A program made the position numbers and the translations under genes. A DNA stretch of 64,000 bases from positions 24,911,629 to 24,975,628 of the forward strand of contig CM053327.1 in NCBI GenBank assembly GCA_028583605.1, given 5' to 3'. The stretch's first letter is position 1, and the number at the start of each line of letters is the position of its first letter. The stretch is from Dastarcus helophoroides. Its lineage: Eukaryota > Arthropoda > Insecta > Coleoptera > Bothrideridae. Under the pieces are notes generated by a model. It did not search any database, had not been told where the DNA came from, and saw only the letters and a program-made list of their open reading frames with translations. Positions 24,240 through 35,469 of the stretch are shown here, piece after piece.

Positions 24240-25660
24240 TCTCTAAAATGTGTTGGGTGGCTCGCCGGCCGCTAAATGAAATGACTCATATGAGACTGTT
24301 TGTTCTAATTTTCTCTAGAGATCGAATATTCTAGAACGGGTGACCAAAATACAATAACACGAGTCGTCTCAGCTATTTGATAATTTCGATAACCTATACA
24401 AGAAAGTTTTTTGTGATCAATAAGTGTTAATATCAACAATACGTTATTATCGAAAATGTAATATGTAACATTATAATCATCCTAATCTAGCCAATTGATA
24501 TTTGATTAATCGGGGTAATCAGAGCAAAATAATTGATTATTTCCCTTGGCAGTTTCTTTAGAATAAGCGACAGCAAAATCCCTAATTAATTTTGTTCAAT
24601 ACTTAGAAATAAGTACCTGCTGATGTAAATCAATAGATTGGAAGCACCAACGTTTCAAATTACAGAATATTTATACCTTTTAGGTAAAAACCTGAAACCT
24701 TTAAGCACAAAGCAGGCGAAAGCAGTTTCAAACGAAATAGTTACATTCCCCAAATCAAAATTTGTTCTTTTTGCCAAAGCGCATCACAATTAAGGATTTG
24801 CAGACGTTTCTATCGTTCACATCTCCAAAGAATAGATCCGTAAGCTTCTTAGATTTTTCCTTCAACTTAAATGAATGAAACTTATCAACTGAAGCACAAT
24901 AAATTGGCGTTCTTTGCACTTTTCGAATAGATGGCGCTCTACAAGATATTGGAGGTTTAATCATCATCAATATTTTAGGAAAGAGATATCGCAAGCATAC
25001 TGCGCCTTCGAAGTTAGATGGCAATAGTTTTCTCCTTTTTCAATTTCCTCGAGTGGAAGGAGCAACCTAACGATGAAACTTAAATTGTGCATTTTTCTAA
25101 AAGAATACCCGCTGAAATAACAAATGAATCGAGAAGTTATATAAGCGCTAGTTTTCTTCTATTTTTGAATAGAAAAAAATCTTACCATTAGATACTTCTG
25201 CCTTCGAGACATATTAATTCAGCGAGCTCAAACTTTTTGTTTTCTTTAGCATGAATAACGTGATTTAACCCCCCATATTTAACACAGATATAAAATTTTA
25301 ATTACTGTGGGACGTAAATTGTCGAAAAAGATGTGTTAATTCTGTTAAGGCGTAGGCTCCAAATATAAAGTTCCATTCGTTACTTCAAAATATTTTCTTC
25401 GTTTTCTATTTCTAACGAAATAATTTCAACTGAAAGAAACAATATGTTAGGCGTGTTTCCCCGAAATGGAAACAGAAAGACAATAAATGCTATCTCTTAA
25501 TACGTTTACAGCAGGCCTATTATGGGAAAATTAATTCAACGAGCTTTCACTTTCTATTATTGCTTGCCAACACAGCGAATGCGGTAGAAATGGAAGTTTC
25601 CTAATCGAAAATCGAAAGTGTTCCCCAAAGATAAAACTTAATAAGAAAACTGCCAATCAT
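24240..25660. other. Gene-free region with one unexplained 89-codon frame
   Basis: A minus-strand frame at 24,755-25,024 has balanced composition (for example SCRAPSIRKVQRTPIYCAS) but no domain I know and no splice or promoter support. At 24,260-24,340 the phrase AAATGAAATGACT is shared with 35,870-35,885, a minor dispersed repeat. Nothing else was recognised. Confidence 0.35.
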
Positions 25661-25789
25661 CCTCGCAAAACGAATTTCGGCGCATCCACCATTTTTATTG
25701 TTAATAAACGTCCTACTGACTTGTAATGGAAAAGCAGGGGAACGTATCGGATGGCGTCCAATTCCGACGCGTCCACCATTTTATTATTG

Positions 25790-26300
25790 ACACTAATATG
25801 TCGAGGTTAAATTCGAAATTACGAGAAAAAAGTTTAAACTTTAAAATTGATGTAGAAATCTTTTCCTCTAAAACAAGAAATATTAAAAAACACAACAATA
25901 CTTTCTCTACTCTCTTGAAATTAAAGTCAAAATGTTAAAAGGCAAAGTCATCTTTTTAAAAAGTTTACATTTCAAATTTTACTTCCAAATTTTGGAGAAA
26001 AAAATTAAAGTTCGGATTTAAATTTAGAACTTTCAAAGGAACCTCATTTTGGACGTCTTAAAATTTTTGGTTGGGTCGGGTTTTGTGATTAAAGAAACAA
26101 AAAAAAGAAAAATTCGACTAAATAGATGACGTTTCAAAGTTAAGCCCAAAAATTTTGTGAAATATTTATTGAATCGAATTTTTTTGAAAATTCTAATATT
26201 TTCCTTAACATTTAAACTTTTTTCCTTGAGATTTTGACTTGAACCTCTAAATTTTGAGCCTTAATGTCGCAATTTAAGAAAAAGGATTAAATGGCCAAAA
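25790..26300. repeat. A-rich low-complexity tract
   Basis: AAATTTTG and GTCAAAATG-type words with no coding signal. The tract flanks a TA-type fold-back transposon. Confidence 0.5.
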
Positions 26301-26303
26301 ATA

Positions 26304-26899
26304 GTGTGACTAGGAGAGTTCTGGAATACAAAAAGGCTGGAAATTCAAATTCTGACTAGTGCGCAATAGACTCCAGGTTGGTTTCAGTTGTACAAGTACT
26401 TGTCTAGGAGTTGGTTTTAGTTGTCCAACTACTTGTCTAATTTGTACAAATCAAACTGTTAGATAACTAGAACCAACGGTTAGACCAGTAGTTGTACAAC
26501 TGAAATCAGCTGCTGTGGTCTGACTTGTCTAACAGTTGCTTTGGTTTAACTTGCGTAGCAGTTGGTTTAGTTGTACATTTACTTCTCTAGGAGTTGGTTT
26601 TAGTTGTCCAACTGCTTGTTTAACTTGTACAAGTCAAACAAACTGTTAGACAACTAAAACCAACTGTAAGACAAGTAGTTTTAAAACTGAAACCAACTGC
26701 TAGACAAGTCAAACCAACTGTAAGACAAGTAGTTGTACAACTGAAACCAACTGCTAGACAAGTCAAACCAACTGTCAGACAAGTAGCAGTACAAGTAAAA
26801 CCAACTGTTAGACAAGTAAAACCAACCTGGAGTCTATTGCGCATGCGTCAGAAATTGAATTTCCCGCCTTTTTGTGTCCTAGATCTATCCTAGTCACAC
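26304..26899. mobile_element. TA-flanked fold-back transposon with internal ~20-bp array
   Basis: The ends are inverted repeats of about 80 bp. The left starts GTGTGACTAGGAGAG and includes AAAAAGGC and GCGCAATAGACTCCAGG. The right has CCTGGAGTCTATTGCGC, GCCTTTTT and finally TCCTAGTCACAC. Both ends are flanked by TA (26,302-26,303 and 26,900-26,901), the target duplication used by Tc1/mariner-type elements. The interior is an array of AACCAACTGTTAGACAAGT-like units in both orientations, with ACTTGTCTAGGAGTTGGTTT on the left side and its complement on the right. Minus-strand translation of the array gives a repetitive threonine/cysteine-rich peptide that I do not consider a gene. There is no transposase, so it is non-autonomous. 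Confidence 0.88.
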
Positions 26900-26919
26900 T
26901 ACTGCCAAAGAAGCTCAAA

Positions 26920-28620
26920 ATTGATAAACATGAATTTCAAGTTAACAAAAAATTACGAGAAAAATTCCAAATCTTAAGATAAAAGCCGAAATTTAAGAAA
27001 AATTAAACATTTTTCATTTTTTTTTAACATATTTTCTAGTTTGTCAATTATTTTTGGGCTTAAAACTTTGAAAAATTAGGCAAATTTTCGAAAAAAAATC
27101 AGCAATTCAAAACAATTAAATTTTTTTTTAAATACAAATTTCAAGATTAGGTAAGTCGAAATAATCTCTTTTGACTTTTTATTATTTCAATGAATGAAAA
27201 CTGGAATTTTAAGATTAAATTCAGTATTTTGGAAAAATAAAGTTGATTTTTTCTCTTGCAACTATCCCACTTTATTTAGCAAATCCATGTCGCTAGATTA
27301 AAGTCGATATGTCTAGAAAAATGTTGATATTTCCAGTTTAAAATTAGATGTTCGGAAAAAATGAAAAATTCTTATTTTATAATGAAAACTTTGGGATAAA
27401 AGTCAAAAATTCTTAAAGTTGTTCTAAATAAATTTATTTAAAGAAAAATTTATTTTCAAATTTAAAATTTAAAAATTCGAAAAATAAAAGAAGAAATGTT
27501 TCTTGTTGCTCTAAAATGTTCAACTCTGATCAAGAAATTTCGACATTTATCAGAATTATTACCAAATTTTGGTTTTAATCACATTCGAACCCATAATCTG
27601 TATTCTGAGTTATATACCAATTTTTTTACCATAATCGCGACATAAAAAAACTTGGAGTGTATCAAAAATTATTATCAATTTCCGAATTGAGAAATGTCAA
27701 TTTGAAATTTTAATAAAAGTAGAAATTTTTAACTTTTTTTAACAGAAATCTTATCATTAAAGTCGAAATTTTGATAAATATTTTTGTGTTTTTTTTTTGA
27801 ACAGTGTTACTTTCAATCATTTTTTCTTAAAATTTTACCTTTTTTTTAAAAAACAATTTTTCCAAATTTGAACTTGCGATTTTAAGAACATAATAAATTC
27901 CAAAAATAACCTGGAAATTTCTTCTCCAAATTTCCTCAAACCATTAAAATGTTTTAAAAAAATTTTGAAATTTTCATAGCTTTTGTTCATAGATTTGACC
28001 TTTTTTTGGAAATTTTGACATTTTCCTTAAAATTCCTTCTTTAAATTGGCAACTTTTATGGTTATTTTTTTCTAAAAGTTTTACTTCAACTCGAAATGTG
28101 AACTTTTTTCCAAAAATTGTGGCTTTTCTCCGACATTTAGGCTCTAAATCCGAATATTTAAAAGATTTCCTGAGTAGACAGTAGTTTAGAATTACCATAA
28201 AAAATTGAAGTCTGAGAGAAATGTTTATAAATTTAATTTGTCTTTTCGAAGCTTTGATTTCTCTAAATTAAGATTTTTTACTCGAAATATCCAGTTGAGA
28301 CTTAGTAGAAGAAAATCAAGGTTAAATTTATAATTTCAAAAAGATATTCAAAATGTTAAGTAAAAACCCCGAAATTTATGTAAAAATAATTAAAAATGGT
28401 CTTTTTAATTACAACATTTTAAATTTAAACCCGTTTAGTAGAGTTTTTTTATTAAAATTGCGTGTTTTACTAAAAATTTGACCTTAAACCCAAATTCAGA
28501 ATAGTTCTAAGTGTTTTCGCTTTTACGTTTCTAGATGTTTGAAGTTTAAACTTTGAACATTTCGGATATTAAACTCAAACTTTGGAAATAAATGCCGATT
28601 TTAGGCGTTGCTTCGTGTGA
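26920..28620. repeat. Low-complexity tract
   Basis: Mixed A-rich and T-rich words (AAATTTTG, TTTTCGAAA) with no stable unit. Open frames (for example 27,974-28,198 minus) mirror the word composition. Confidence 0.6.
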
Positions 28621-28629
28621 AAAAAGATT

Positions 28630-30420
28630 TGAAAAATGCTAATGTGTCCTTTATTTTGCAAAAGAATCTTCTAAGGGGGACACGTCATTGGTTTCATAAT
28701 AAAAGGTAATTGTGCTAATTCATCCTTTTTTTATCCTTCACTTTAATGCTGATAGTTCGTTTATTCATTTTTTCTATTTACTGTTGCCTTTGTGGTTTGC
28801 CTAAAATTTTTAATTTGTGATATGACTCCAATCAGCGTAAAAGTTAGGGATCAATTCCGGCACATCTACTATTCTTTTTTTATTTTGTCCGGACGTGGGA
28901 ACTATTTATCCGGGGGATGGGTAATTTGCAGAAAATATTGTGGCAATTTCGGAAAAACTGACTAAATAAAGATGGAAATGTTCGGAAAATAGGAGCAATA
29001 TCTATTATATCTAATTTAAAAAATATATATATGGTCACACTATTAATGTCTTTATATTACTTTATAAGATATATAATTAACAATTTGAGGATGCAGGTTA
29101 GCCTTCTCTGAAGGCTGTGGCCAAGGGACGTTTAGAATAAAACAACTTGCTTAACGGAAGAACGATCCTTATGCGTTGTTTTCAAAGTACCCCTTACAGC
29201 AGGTGAATTTTCTTACACAATGCCGTTTTTTTTTTCCTTAGAAGCTGGTATTTGAACAAAACGCCCGGTTAAAAATGGCAAGCTCCTTTCTTAATTAACC
29301 AAGCAAGGGGGCCATTATTTAATAGAGATTCATTGAGAAGGAAAACAAAAGATGATATATGAAGTAAAAGGAAAATCTCGCCTCAAACAAAATCGCCTTA
29401 CATTACGTCCGCCCGTGAGATATAGTTATAATTAATTTTATCGTGGATTTAATGTTATTTTGCTAAGCTAAGTAAAGGATCCGCGGGATGGACTCATTAG
29501 CCAGCTATTAAATATTCACTTGAAATATAACGCCACAATGAAAATTTATCTGCTGCGGTGTAAATTTAGCCTAACCAGACCAGACCTGCAGGGCCGGAAG
29601 CGTTAGGGCCGTTAAAAAGATTAGTAAACTGTGTACTTTTTTACCAACTAGGATATATTTAGTGCATTGTAACACCGACGCCCGTAAACACTGTAATTAA
29701 AGGCGTTAATACTTCCTTCAGCGATCTAATTTAGTTTTCCTGCGGATAGGTCTATTTTCGTACCCGATTTAATAAGCAAAATAAACCCAATTAACCGGCG
29801 CAGCAACTGACAACCCCCTTCTATTTTAAATTAACGAGTCCCGCGCACGGGATTTTCCAACCCACAAATTTATTTTATGAAATTAATCTACGACGTTGAA
29901 GTTTTTTGCCACCTTCGACCCAGTTAGGCCAGTTCATATAACACCTTTTGTTGTAATCATATGCTGCCCTTTTGTTTTACAAATAAAGGAAACGTGTTGG
30001 TTAATATCGCAAGACTGTTACACATTTACCACAAAAGAGTATTGATCAAATTTAGGTTCTCCTACACGGTTTGTTATGTTAAATAATATTACAGCGTGTT
30101 CCAGTATTAAACAATGAAGTAAAAGCAAAGTTTTGCATGCATATCGCAGAACAAACCCACATAACAATGAGCAAAGTTTCAGTATTAAATCGAGGGAAAT
30201 AAAAGCTTTCTTGGTATTCTATATATTGCGACGTTCCGTCATGTTAACCGTCTAGATTTCTTTCTTCAAATGCAATCTTAGGGGTTTCAACTGAGTGTGG
30301 TCGTCTACATTTTAAAAGAGACTTATGAACGAGAAACGCCTTTCAAATCAGAGCTAACATTGGGTCCTGTTTTTTTTAAACTAAAAAAAAGTAGCGTTCA
30401 AATACAGTACAATCCGATGC
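28630..30420. other. Higher-complexity region, no gene recognised
   Basis: About 1.8 kb of balanced sequence with few long A or T runs and several G/C-rich patches (for example CTGCAGGGCCGGAAGCG near 29,590). It has no open frame with known motifs. It could hold conserved non-coding or UTR sequence; the sequence alone does not decide. Confidence 0.4.
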
Positions 30421-30534
30421 GCCTACCACCAATTTTTTGAAGTGAAAACTCCTTTAGGCGTGTTGAACGACGTTTGACTATGATTTAGTGTTTTAAAAGG
30501 TAGGTCACTTTGTGACTAGTGTGGGTTCGAACTG

Positions 30535-30605
30535 ATGTATCGAAAAAGATATGTTTCGATACATCGGTAAATTTATTCCATATTCGATATATCATATCAG
30601 CGAGA
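30535..30605. repeat. ATCGAT-rich repeat, copy 2 (short)
   Basis: ATGTATCGAAAAAGATATG is followed by TTTCGATACATCGG, then a run of ATCGATATAT variants. It belongs with the clusters at 17.4 and 34.5 kb. Confidence 0.35.
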
Positions 30606-30609
30606 CGAG

Positions 30610-33600
30610 CCTCTCATAATTTCCCTGTTTTAAAATTCCTACTTTTCAAAACAAATTTTTACTTATTTTAAATTTTCGACTTGTTTAAAAATGTTGACTT
30701 TTTCAAAATTCGACATCAATTAATAAAAAACTTCCGCTTCTGTTTAAATCTTCGGTGTTTTGTTTAATAAACTTCGAAGATTGCAACTATTTCAGTTTTT
30801 AAGAATTATTTTTTTTTTGAAAATGTCGAGTTTTTTAAAAGTTGAAATTTTTTTACGATTTTATTCCAGAATTAGGATTTCTTTTTCCAGAATTTGCACT
30901 TTTTATCAAATTTTGATGTTTTTCAAAATTTTTACTTTTTTAAAATGTCGACTTCAACTTTTGAAAGGTTGGATCTTTTCGAAAGTTTCGATCTTTATGG
31001 AAATTTCAGAAATTTTATTTTTTTCGAAAAATTCGATTTTTTTTGAGAATCTTGACTTTATTGATAATTTCGATATTTTTTTCAAAGTTTCGATTGTTTT
31101 TTTCGATTCCCAACTTTTCTCACCGATTTTTTGGCAAATTTCGATTTTTTGAAACCTTCTTTGAAACTCGTTACTTTTCTTTAAGAAACGTCGTTTTTTT
31201 GAAAATTATAACTGTTTCTATTAAAAATTCAAAATTTTTCAACATATATAAATTTTCGCATTCATTTCCAAAATTTTACGTTTTTTTTTATAAAATGCCT
31301 TTTGAAATTTTTAAAATTTATCTGTTTTTCGAAAAACATCTTTTCAATATTTTAATTTTTTAAATTCATACAATTTTTTTTTAAATTTTGACCCATTTTT
31401 TGAACATTTTAACTTTTTTAAAGATTTTGACATTTCTCAAAATTTTTCTTTAAAATTTCTAATTTTTTTTAAATTGTTTCTCTTTTAAAAAATTGGGTTT
31501 TTTAAAAATTCCATTTTTTCAAAACTCATCTATTTTTCAAAATGTTTAAAATTTTTCTATTTTTTGTTTTTTAAAAATTTAGATTTTTTAAATTGCATGG
31601 CTTTTTAAGACTGAATTTTTCGGGAAATTTTTATTTTTTTTTCAAATTTTCCCTTTTTTTGACATTTTTGACTGTCTCAATATTTTGACTTTTTTATGAA
31701 AATTCTCCATTTTCCAAATTTTTAATTTTTTAATTTTTTTCAAAAAATTCTGATTTATTTAACATTTTTAACTTTTTTTTTAAATTTTGCCTCTAAAATT
31801 TCGAGTTTTCAAAAATTTGGAATGTTTTGAACATTTCGAATTACTTTTTAGATTTTCTAAAATAGGCACTTCTGAAAATCTGATTAAAAAAAAACAAAAA
31901 TTTAAAAAGTGGAAACTTTCAAAAAGTAAACATTTTAAAAATGGATGCATTTAAAAAAAATTCAAAATCTTCAAAAAAAGTCGATTTCTTAAGAATTACT
32001 TGAAATGTGAAAGTTTTAAATATAAATAGATCTTTGAAATACATTCAAAATCTTTAAAAAAGTAGAAACTTTGAAAAATTCCAAAAAAAGGTCGAAATTT
32101 TAAAGAAAGTGGAAATTCAGCAAATAGTCAAAGTTTCGAATAAAGTCAAAATTTTTAAAGATGTCTAGGCTTTCGTAGAAAGTTAAAATTTCGAAATAAC
32201 TTATGGATATAAATCAAATCAACATTTTAAAAAATGGCCAAATTTCCGAAAAAAAATTTTAATTTTAAAATATAGTCTAAAATTTAAAAAATATTCGAAA
32301 TGTCGTGATTTAAAAAAAAATGAAGGATTTTTAGTGAAGTCTCCTAAAAACCTAAATTATTGAAAAGCCCAAATTCCGAAAAATTTCAAAATTATCAAAG
32401 ATTTCGAAATTTTGTTAGTTAAAACTTTGAGAAAAAAAATTAAAAAGTCACAAATCTCAAAAAGAAATTCAATTTAACAAATGTCGAATTTTTCAAAGTT
32501 AAGATTTTCAAAAAAAAGTCAATATGTTGAAAAAATCGACATTATGAAAAATGTTCAAATTTTCGAAGTAAATCAAAAACTTTAAAATGCAAAATAATCC
32601 AAAATTTTAACAAGAATGGATTTAAAAAAAATCGAAGTCAAAATTTTGGAAAATGACGAAATTTCGAAATTTTTCGAATTCTTCGAAAGTCGAAATTCCA
32701 GAAAAAAGACTGAACTTAAAGACAGAAATTTCAAAAAAAGTGACATTTAAAAAATCAATTTATTTAAACAAATTAAAGTGGTTGCTGTGAAATAGTGAAT
32801 GGGATCGGGTGACGTATTAACTGGTTCGAGATTTTTTGAAATTTTCATACGAAATTAGGATATAAAAAAAAGCAAACTCTTGAAAAATAATGTCAACATT
32901 TTAAAAAGATACTGTTAAAAGTCGACCTTTTCAAAAAATTCAAAGATTTTGATAAAATAAAGAAAGTTTCAAAAAAAGCATTTAGAAAAGTTGAAATTTT
33001 GAAAAATAATCCGAATTTTAAAATACATTAGTAATCAAAATTTTGAAGAAATGGGGAGATTGAATAAAGTGAAATATTTTGAGTTAAATTAAAAAAAAAG
33101 CCGAAATTTCTGAAGAGCCCAAATATTGAAGAAAAGTGAAAATTATCAAGAAATTCCAAACTTCCAAAAAACTAGAAGAGCAAAAATGTTAAGAAACAGA
33201 AAATTTCTTGTTGGTTAAATTTAAAAAAAGAAGGTAAATATTTGTTTTTTAAAGAGACAAAAATTTTGATTGAATATATTCAAAAAGATTGGAATTTTGA
33301 AAAAACATCGAAATTTTCCAAAAAGTTAAAATTTTATTTAAAAACTAAAAAGTCGACACTTTGATCAAGTTGGAATTTAAAAAACATATTGAAAATTTTA
33401 AAACCAGCGAAAGCATAAAAAAATAGAAATTTTGCAAAATAGTTCAAAATGTCAAAACATCTCTAATCGAATAAAGTCAAAATTTTCAAAAAAAAATCCT
33501 ATATTTTCAAAAAAGGTAGACATTTTTGGGAAAGTCGAAATTTAAAAAGAGGTTAAATTTTAGAAGTGAAATTTTGGAAACAACATCGGAATTTTCAAAA

Positions 33601-34480
33601 AGTCAATGTTTTCAAAAGTGTCAAAATTTTGGAAAATAAAATCTACATTATAAAATCCAAAATTAGAAAAAAACTTTTTTTAAAAGATAGATTTAAAAAA
33701 GTCGAAATTTTGAAAGTCGAAAGTCTTGGAAAAACGCAAATTTTGACAAGAAGTCGAAATTTTCGGAAAAAAGTTTAAATTTTGAAATACAATCGTATTT
33801 TTTAAAAAAATACAATTTTTCAAAAAATTTGACATTTTGAAAGATCTTCGTTGTCGAGCTTTTCAAAAATTCTAGAATTTTCGAAAGAGAAAGTTTTAAA
33901 AAAAGTCCATATTATCAGAAAACTCGAAATTTTCAAAAAAGTAAAATGTTGAAAAAAGTCGAAATTTTGGATAGTTGAAAATTGGCTGAAAAAAAATGTT
34001 AAAGCGAAAGTTTTGAAAAAGTTGAAATTTTGCTAAAATATTCGAAATTTGAAAATGAAGTCGAAATTATAGAAAAATTCATTAAAAGAACTCAACATTC
34101 TGATTTTTCCAGAGAACTTGAAATTTTAAGAATTTTCATTCAAAAAATTGAAATGTTTAAGAAGTCAAATTTTTCGAAAAGAAAAACTGTTCGATAAGTT
34201 GAATAACAGTAAAAAAAATCGTAATTTTCATGAAAGTGAAATGGGCAAAACTTTCAAAAAAGTTGAAATTTTCGAAAAACTCAAAAGTTTGAAAAGAGTT
34301 AGAATTTTTAAAGTTGAAATTTTAAAAATCGAAACTTTCAGAAAAGTCGAAATGCCAGAAAAAATGCTGAATTTAAAGATAGACATTTCAAAAAAAGTGA
34401 CTAAAAAATCGATTGATTTAAACAAATTAAAGTAGTTCTGTGAAATAGTGAATGGGGTCGGGTGACATATTAGCTGATCC
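30610..34480. repeat. 3.9-kb low-complexity block with strand switch at about 31,860
   Basis: To about 31,860 the plus strand is T-rich (TTTTTTGAAAATTTCGA, TTTCGACTTTTT). After that it is A-rich (AAAAAGTCGAAATTTTGAAA) to about 34,480. The switch is abrupt, so the two halves are roughly inverse in composition. Words recur every 17-20 bases without exact copies. Frames of 95-130 codons at 30,760-31,363 and 33,566-34,435 are composition artefacts. Confidence 0.75.
32640..32830 (+). repeat. Segment duplicated at 34,310-34,490
   Basis: Both copies carry CATTTCAAAAAAAGTGAC or close variants, then AACAAATTAAAGT, TGTGAAATAGTGAATGGG and TCGGGTGACRTATTA. The copies lie 1.67 kb apart in the same orientation. 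The unique-looking end (AGTGAATGGGRTCGGGTGAC) makes the homology certain. Confidence 0.75.
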
Positions 34481-34529
34481 TTAGATAAATTTTAACCGTC
34501 GAAAAGGTAAGATTTTTTTGAACTTATTT

Positions 34530-34657
34530 CACCAATCGATACATCGAAAAAATGTATCGATACTGTCGATACTTCGGAACGAAAGTATCGATATGAAAAC
34601 ATCGAACATCGAAACAAAAATATCGATGTTTTTGATACATCGATGTATCGTGTGCAT
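34530..34657. repeat. ATCGAT-rich repeat, copy 3
   Basis: Dense ATCGATACATCG, TATCGATACTGTCGATAC and GATGTATCG words form several overlapping palindromes and end GTGCATCCTTAG. On the minus strand the end reads CTAAGGATGCAC, plausible as a DNA-transposon terminus. No partner terminus or target duplication was established. Confidence 0.45.
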
Positions 34658-34929
34658 CCTTAGTTCGAATTACATTACATAGGCGCAGTGTTACTTACTA
34701 GTTTTAAGTTTTCACTTCTGTCGGCAGTCTCATAACAAACTTCCAGTTTGATAAATATATCCATTATTTTTGTTACTTGCGTTTATGAAAGTAAACTAGG
34801 CAGAGCTACATTTTTTTTTTCCAAATACACATGCCGATCGTAAATAACTGGAAGGTAATAACGCCTAGGCGTGTAATTTTACTCTATAATTTAGCAACGT
34901 TCAGCAACAACTCTATAGTTAATAAAGTG

Positions 34930-35180
34930 ATCGCAGTATCGGTTCCGCGTTCCCGGTTTTAACGAGGTCCCGACCGGCCGGGAATGTTTTTCTGCATTTT
35001 GCATTTCGCAGCGAGGATGCGGCCAAACGGGGCGTGACGCCCGCTATAGCGCTTCAGTCGGGATCTCCTGCATTATCGCCCACCAGGACTCGGCAGCAAC
35101 TTGAATAGCTAACGAGACGTCGACGACACACGCACGCATTCAACATTGCGAGGAAGCTGTTATAAAACCGATTTACGAGG
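34930..35180. other. G/C- and CpG-rich island
   Basis: About 250 bases with many CG dinucleotides (TCCCGACCGGCCGGGAAT, GATGCGGCCAAACGGGGCG, GAGACGTCGACGACAC) inside otherwise AT-rich DNA. CCCGACCGGCCGGGA is a small palindrome. No open frame was recognised. It could be a promoter or first exon, a conserved element, or an inserted repeat; none of these is shown by the sequence. Confidence 0.4.
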
Positions 35181-35317
35181 GTCGTATTTATGACTTTCAA
35201 ATAAGTTAATTTAACACGCCAGACTATGTAAAACTTAAATGAGTTATTGACAATCGTAACGTGTATGGATTCCTTTAAATGATTGAAATACGAATCTTGT
35301 CCCCTAAAACCAGAGTA

Positions 35318-35462
35318 TCTGTCTGAAAATGATACCTTGGCTATCGAAACGCGTTAGAACAACCTTTGTTTTATTTTTTAATCTTTCTTGGTTTCAGGGC
35401 ACAAGATTCGTATTTCAATTTTTGAAGATAACCAAGGGCCAGTCCGTTTCACCAAAATTATC
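35318..35462 (+). mobile_element. Repeat block with hammerhead-like motif, copy 2
   Basis: The block matches 8,240-8,390 in order: CTGAAAATGATACCTTGGCT, then ATCGAAACGCGTTAG, TTTCTTGGTTTCAGGG, GAAGATAA and GGCCAGTCCG. The CGAAAC part is intact here, while the core reads CUGAAAA where hammerheads need CUGANGA. Each copy is broken at a different place, as expected for two decayed copies of a once-complete motif. The phrase GTCCGTTTCACCAAAA near the end also occurs inverted near 54,405-54,440. Confidence 0.5.
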
Positions 35463-35469
35463 TTTTAAA

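Larger units (their letters stand above)
17525..28875. repeat. Dispersed GGCGCATCCACCATTT motif (four copies)
   Basis: Variants lie at about 17,532-17,548, 25,679-25,696, 25,767-25,785 and 28,858-28,873. In several copies a GT(C/T)C word of an inverted phrase follows at similar distance (GACGAGCGTCC or AATAAACGTCC). They look like remnants of one dispersed repeat. The span given covers all four copies and is not one continuous element. Confidence 0.4.

Noticed and set aside
24755..25024. 89-codon minus-strand frame as a gene
   Set aside because: Balanced composition, but no family motif, no splice or polyadenylation context and no paralogue in the window.
26620..26844. Repetitive 74-codon minus-strand frame (CLTVGLTC-like units)
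   Set aside because: It is the translation of the ~20-bp array inside the TA-type fold-back element and has no independent support.
30760..31363. Frames of 130 and 106 codons (plus)
   Set aside because: They lie in the T-rich low-complexity tract, are F/S/I/K-rich, overlap in different frames and show no domain; composition explains them.
33566..34435. K/E-rich frames resembling coiled-coil proteins
   Set aside because: The AAAAAGTCGAAATTTTG words translate to KKVEIL-like repeats in any frame, so the coiled-coil look is an artefact.
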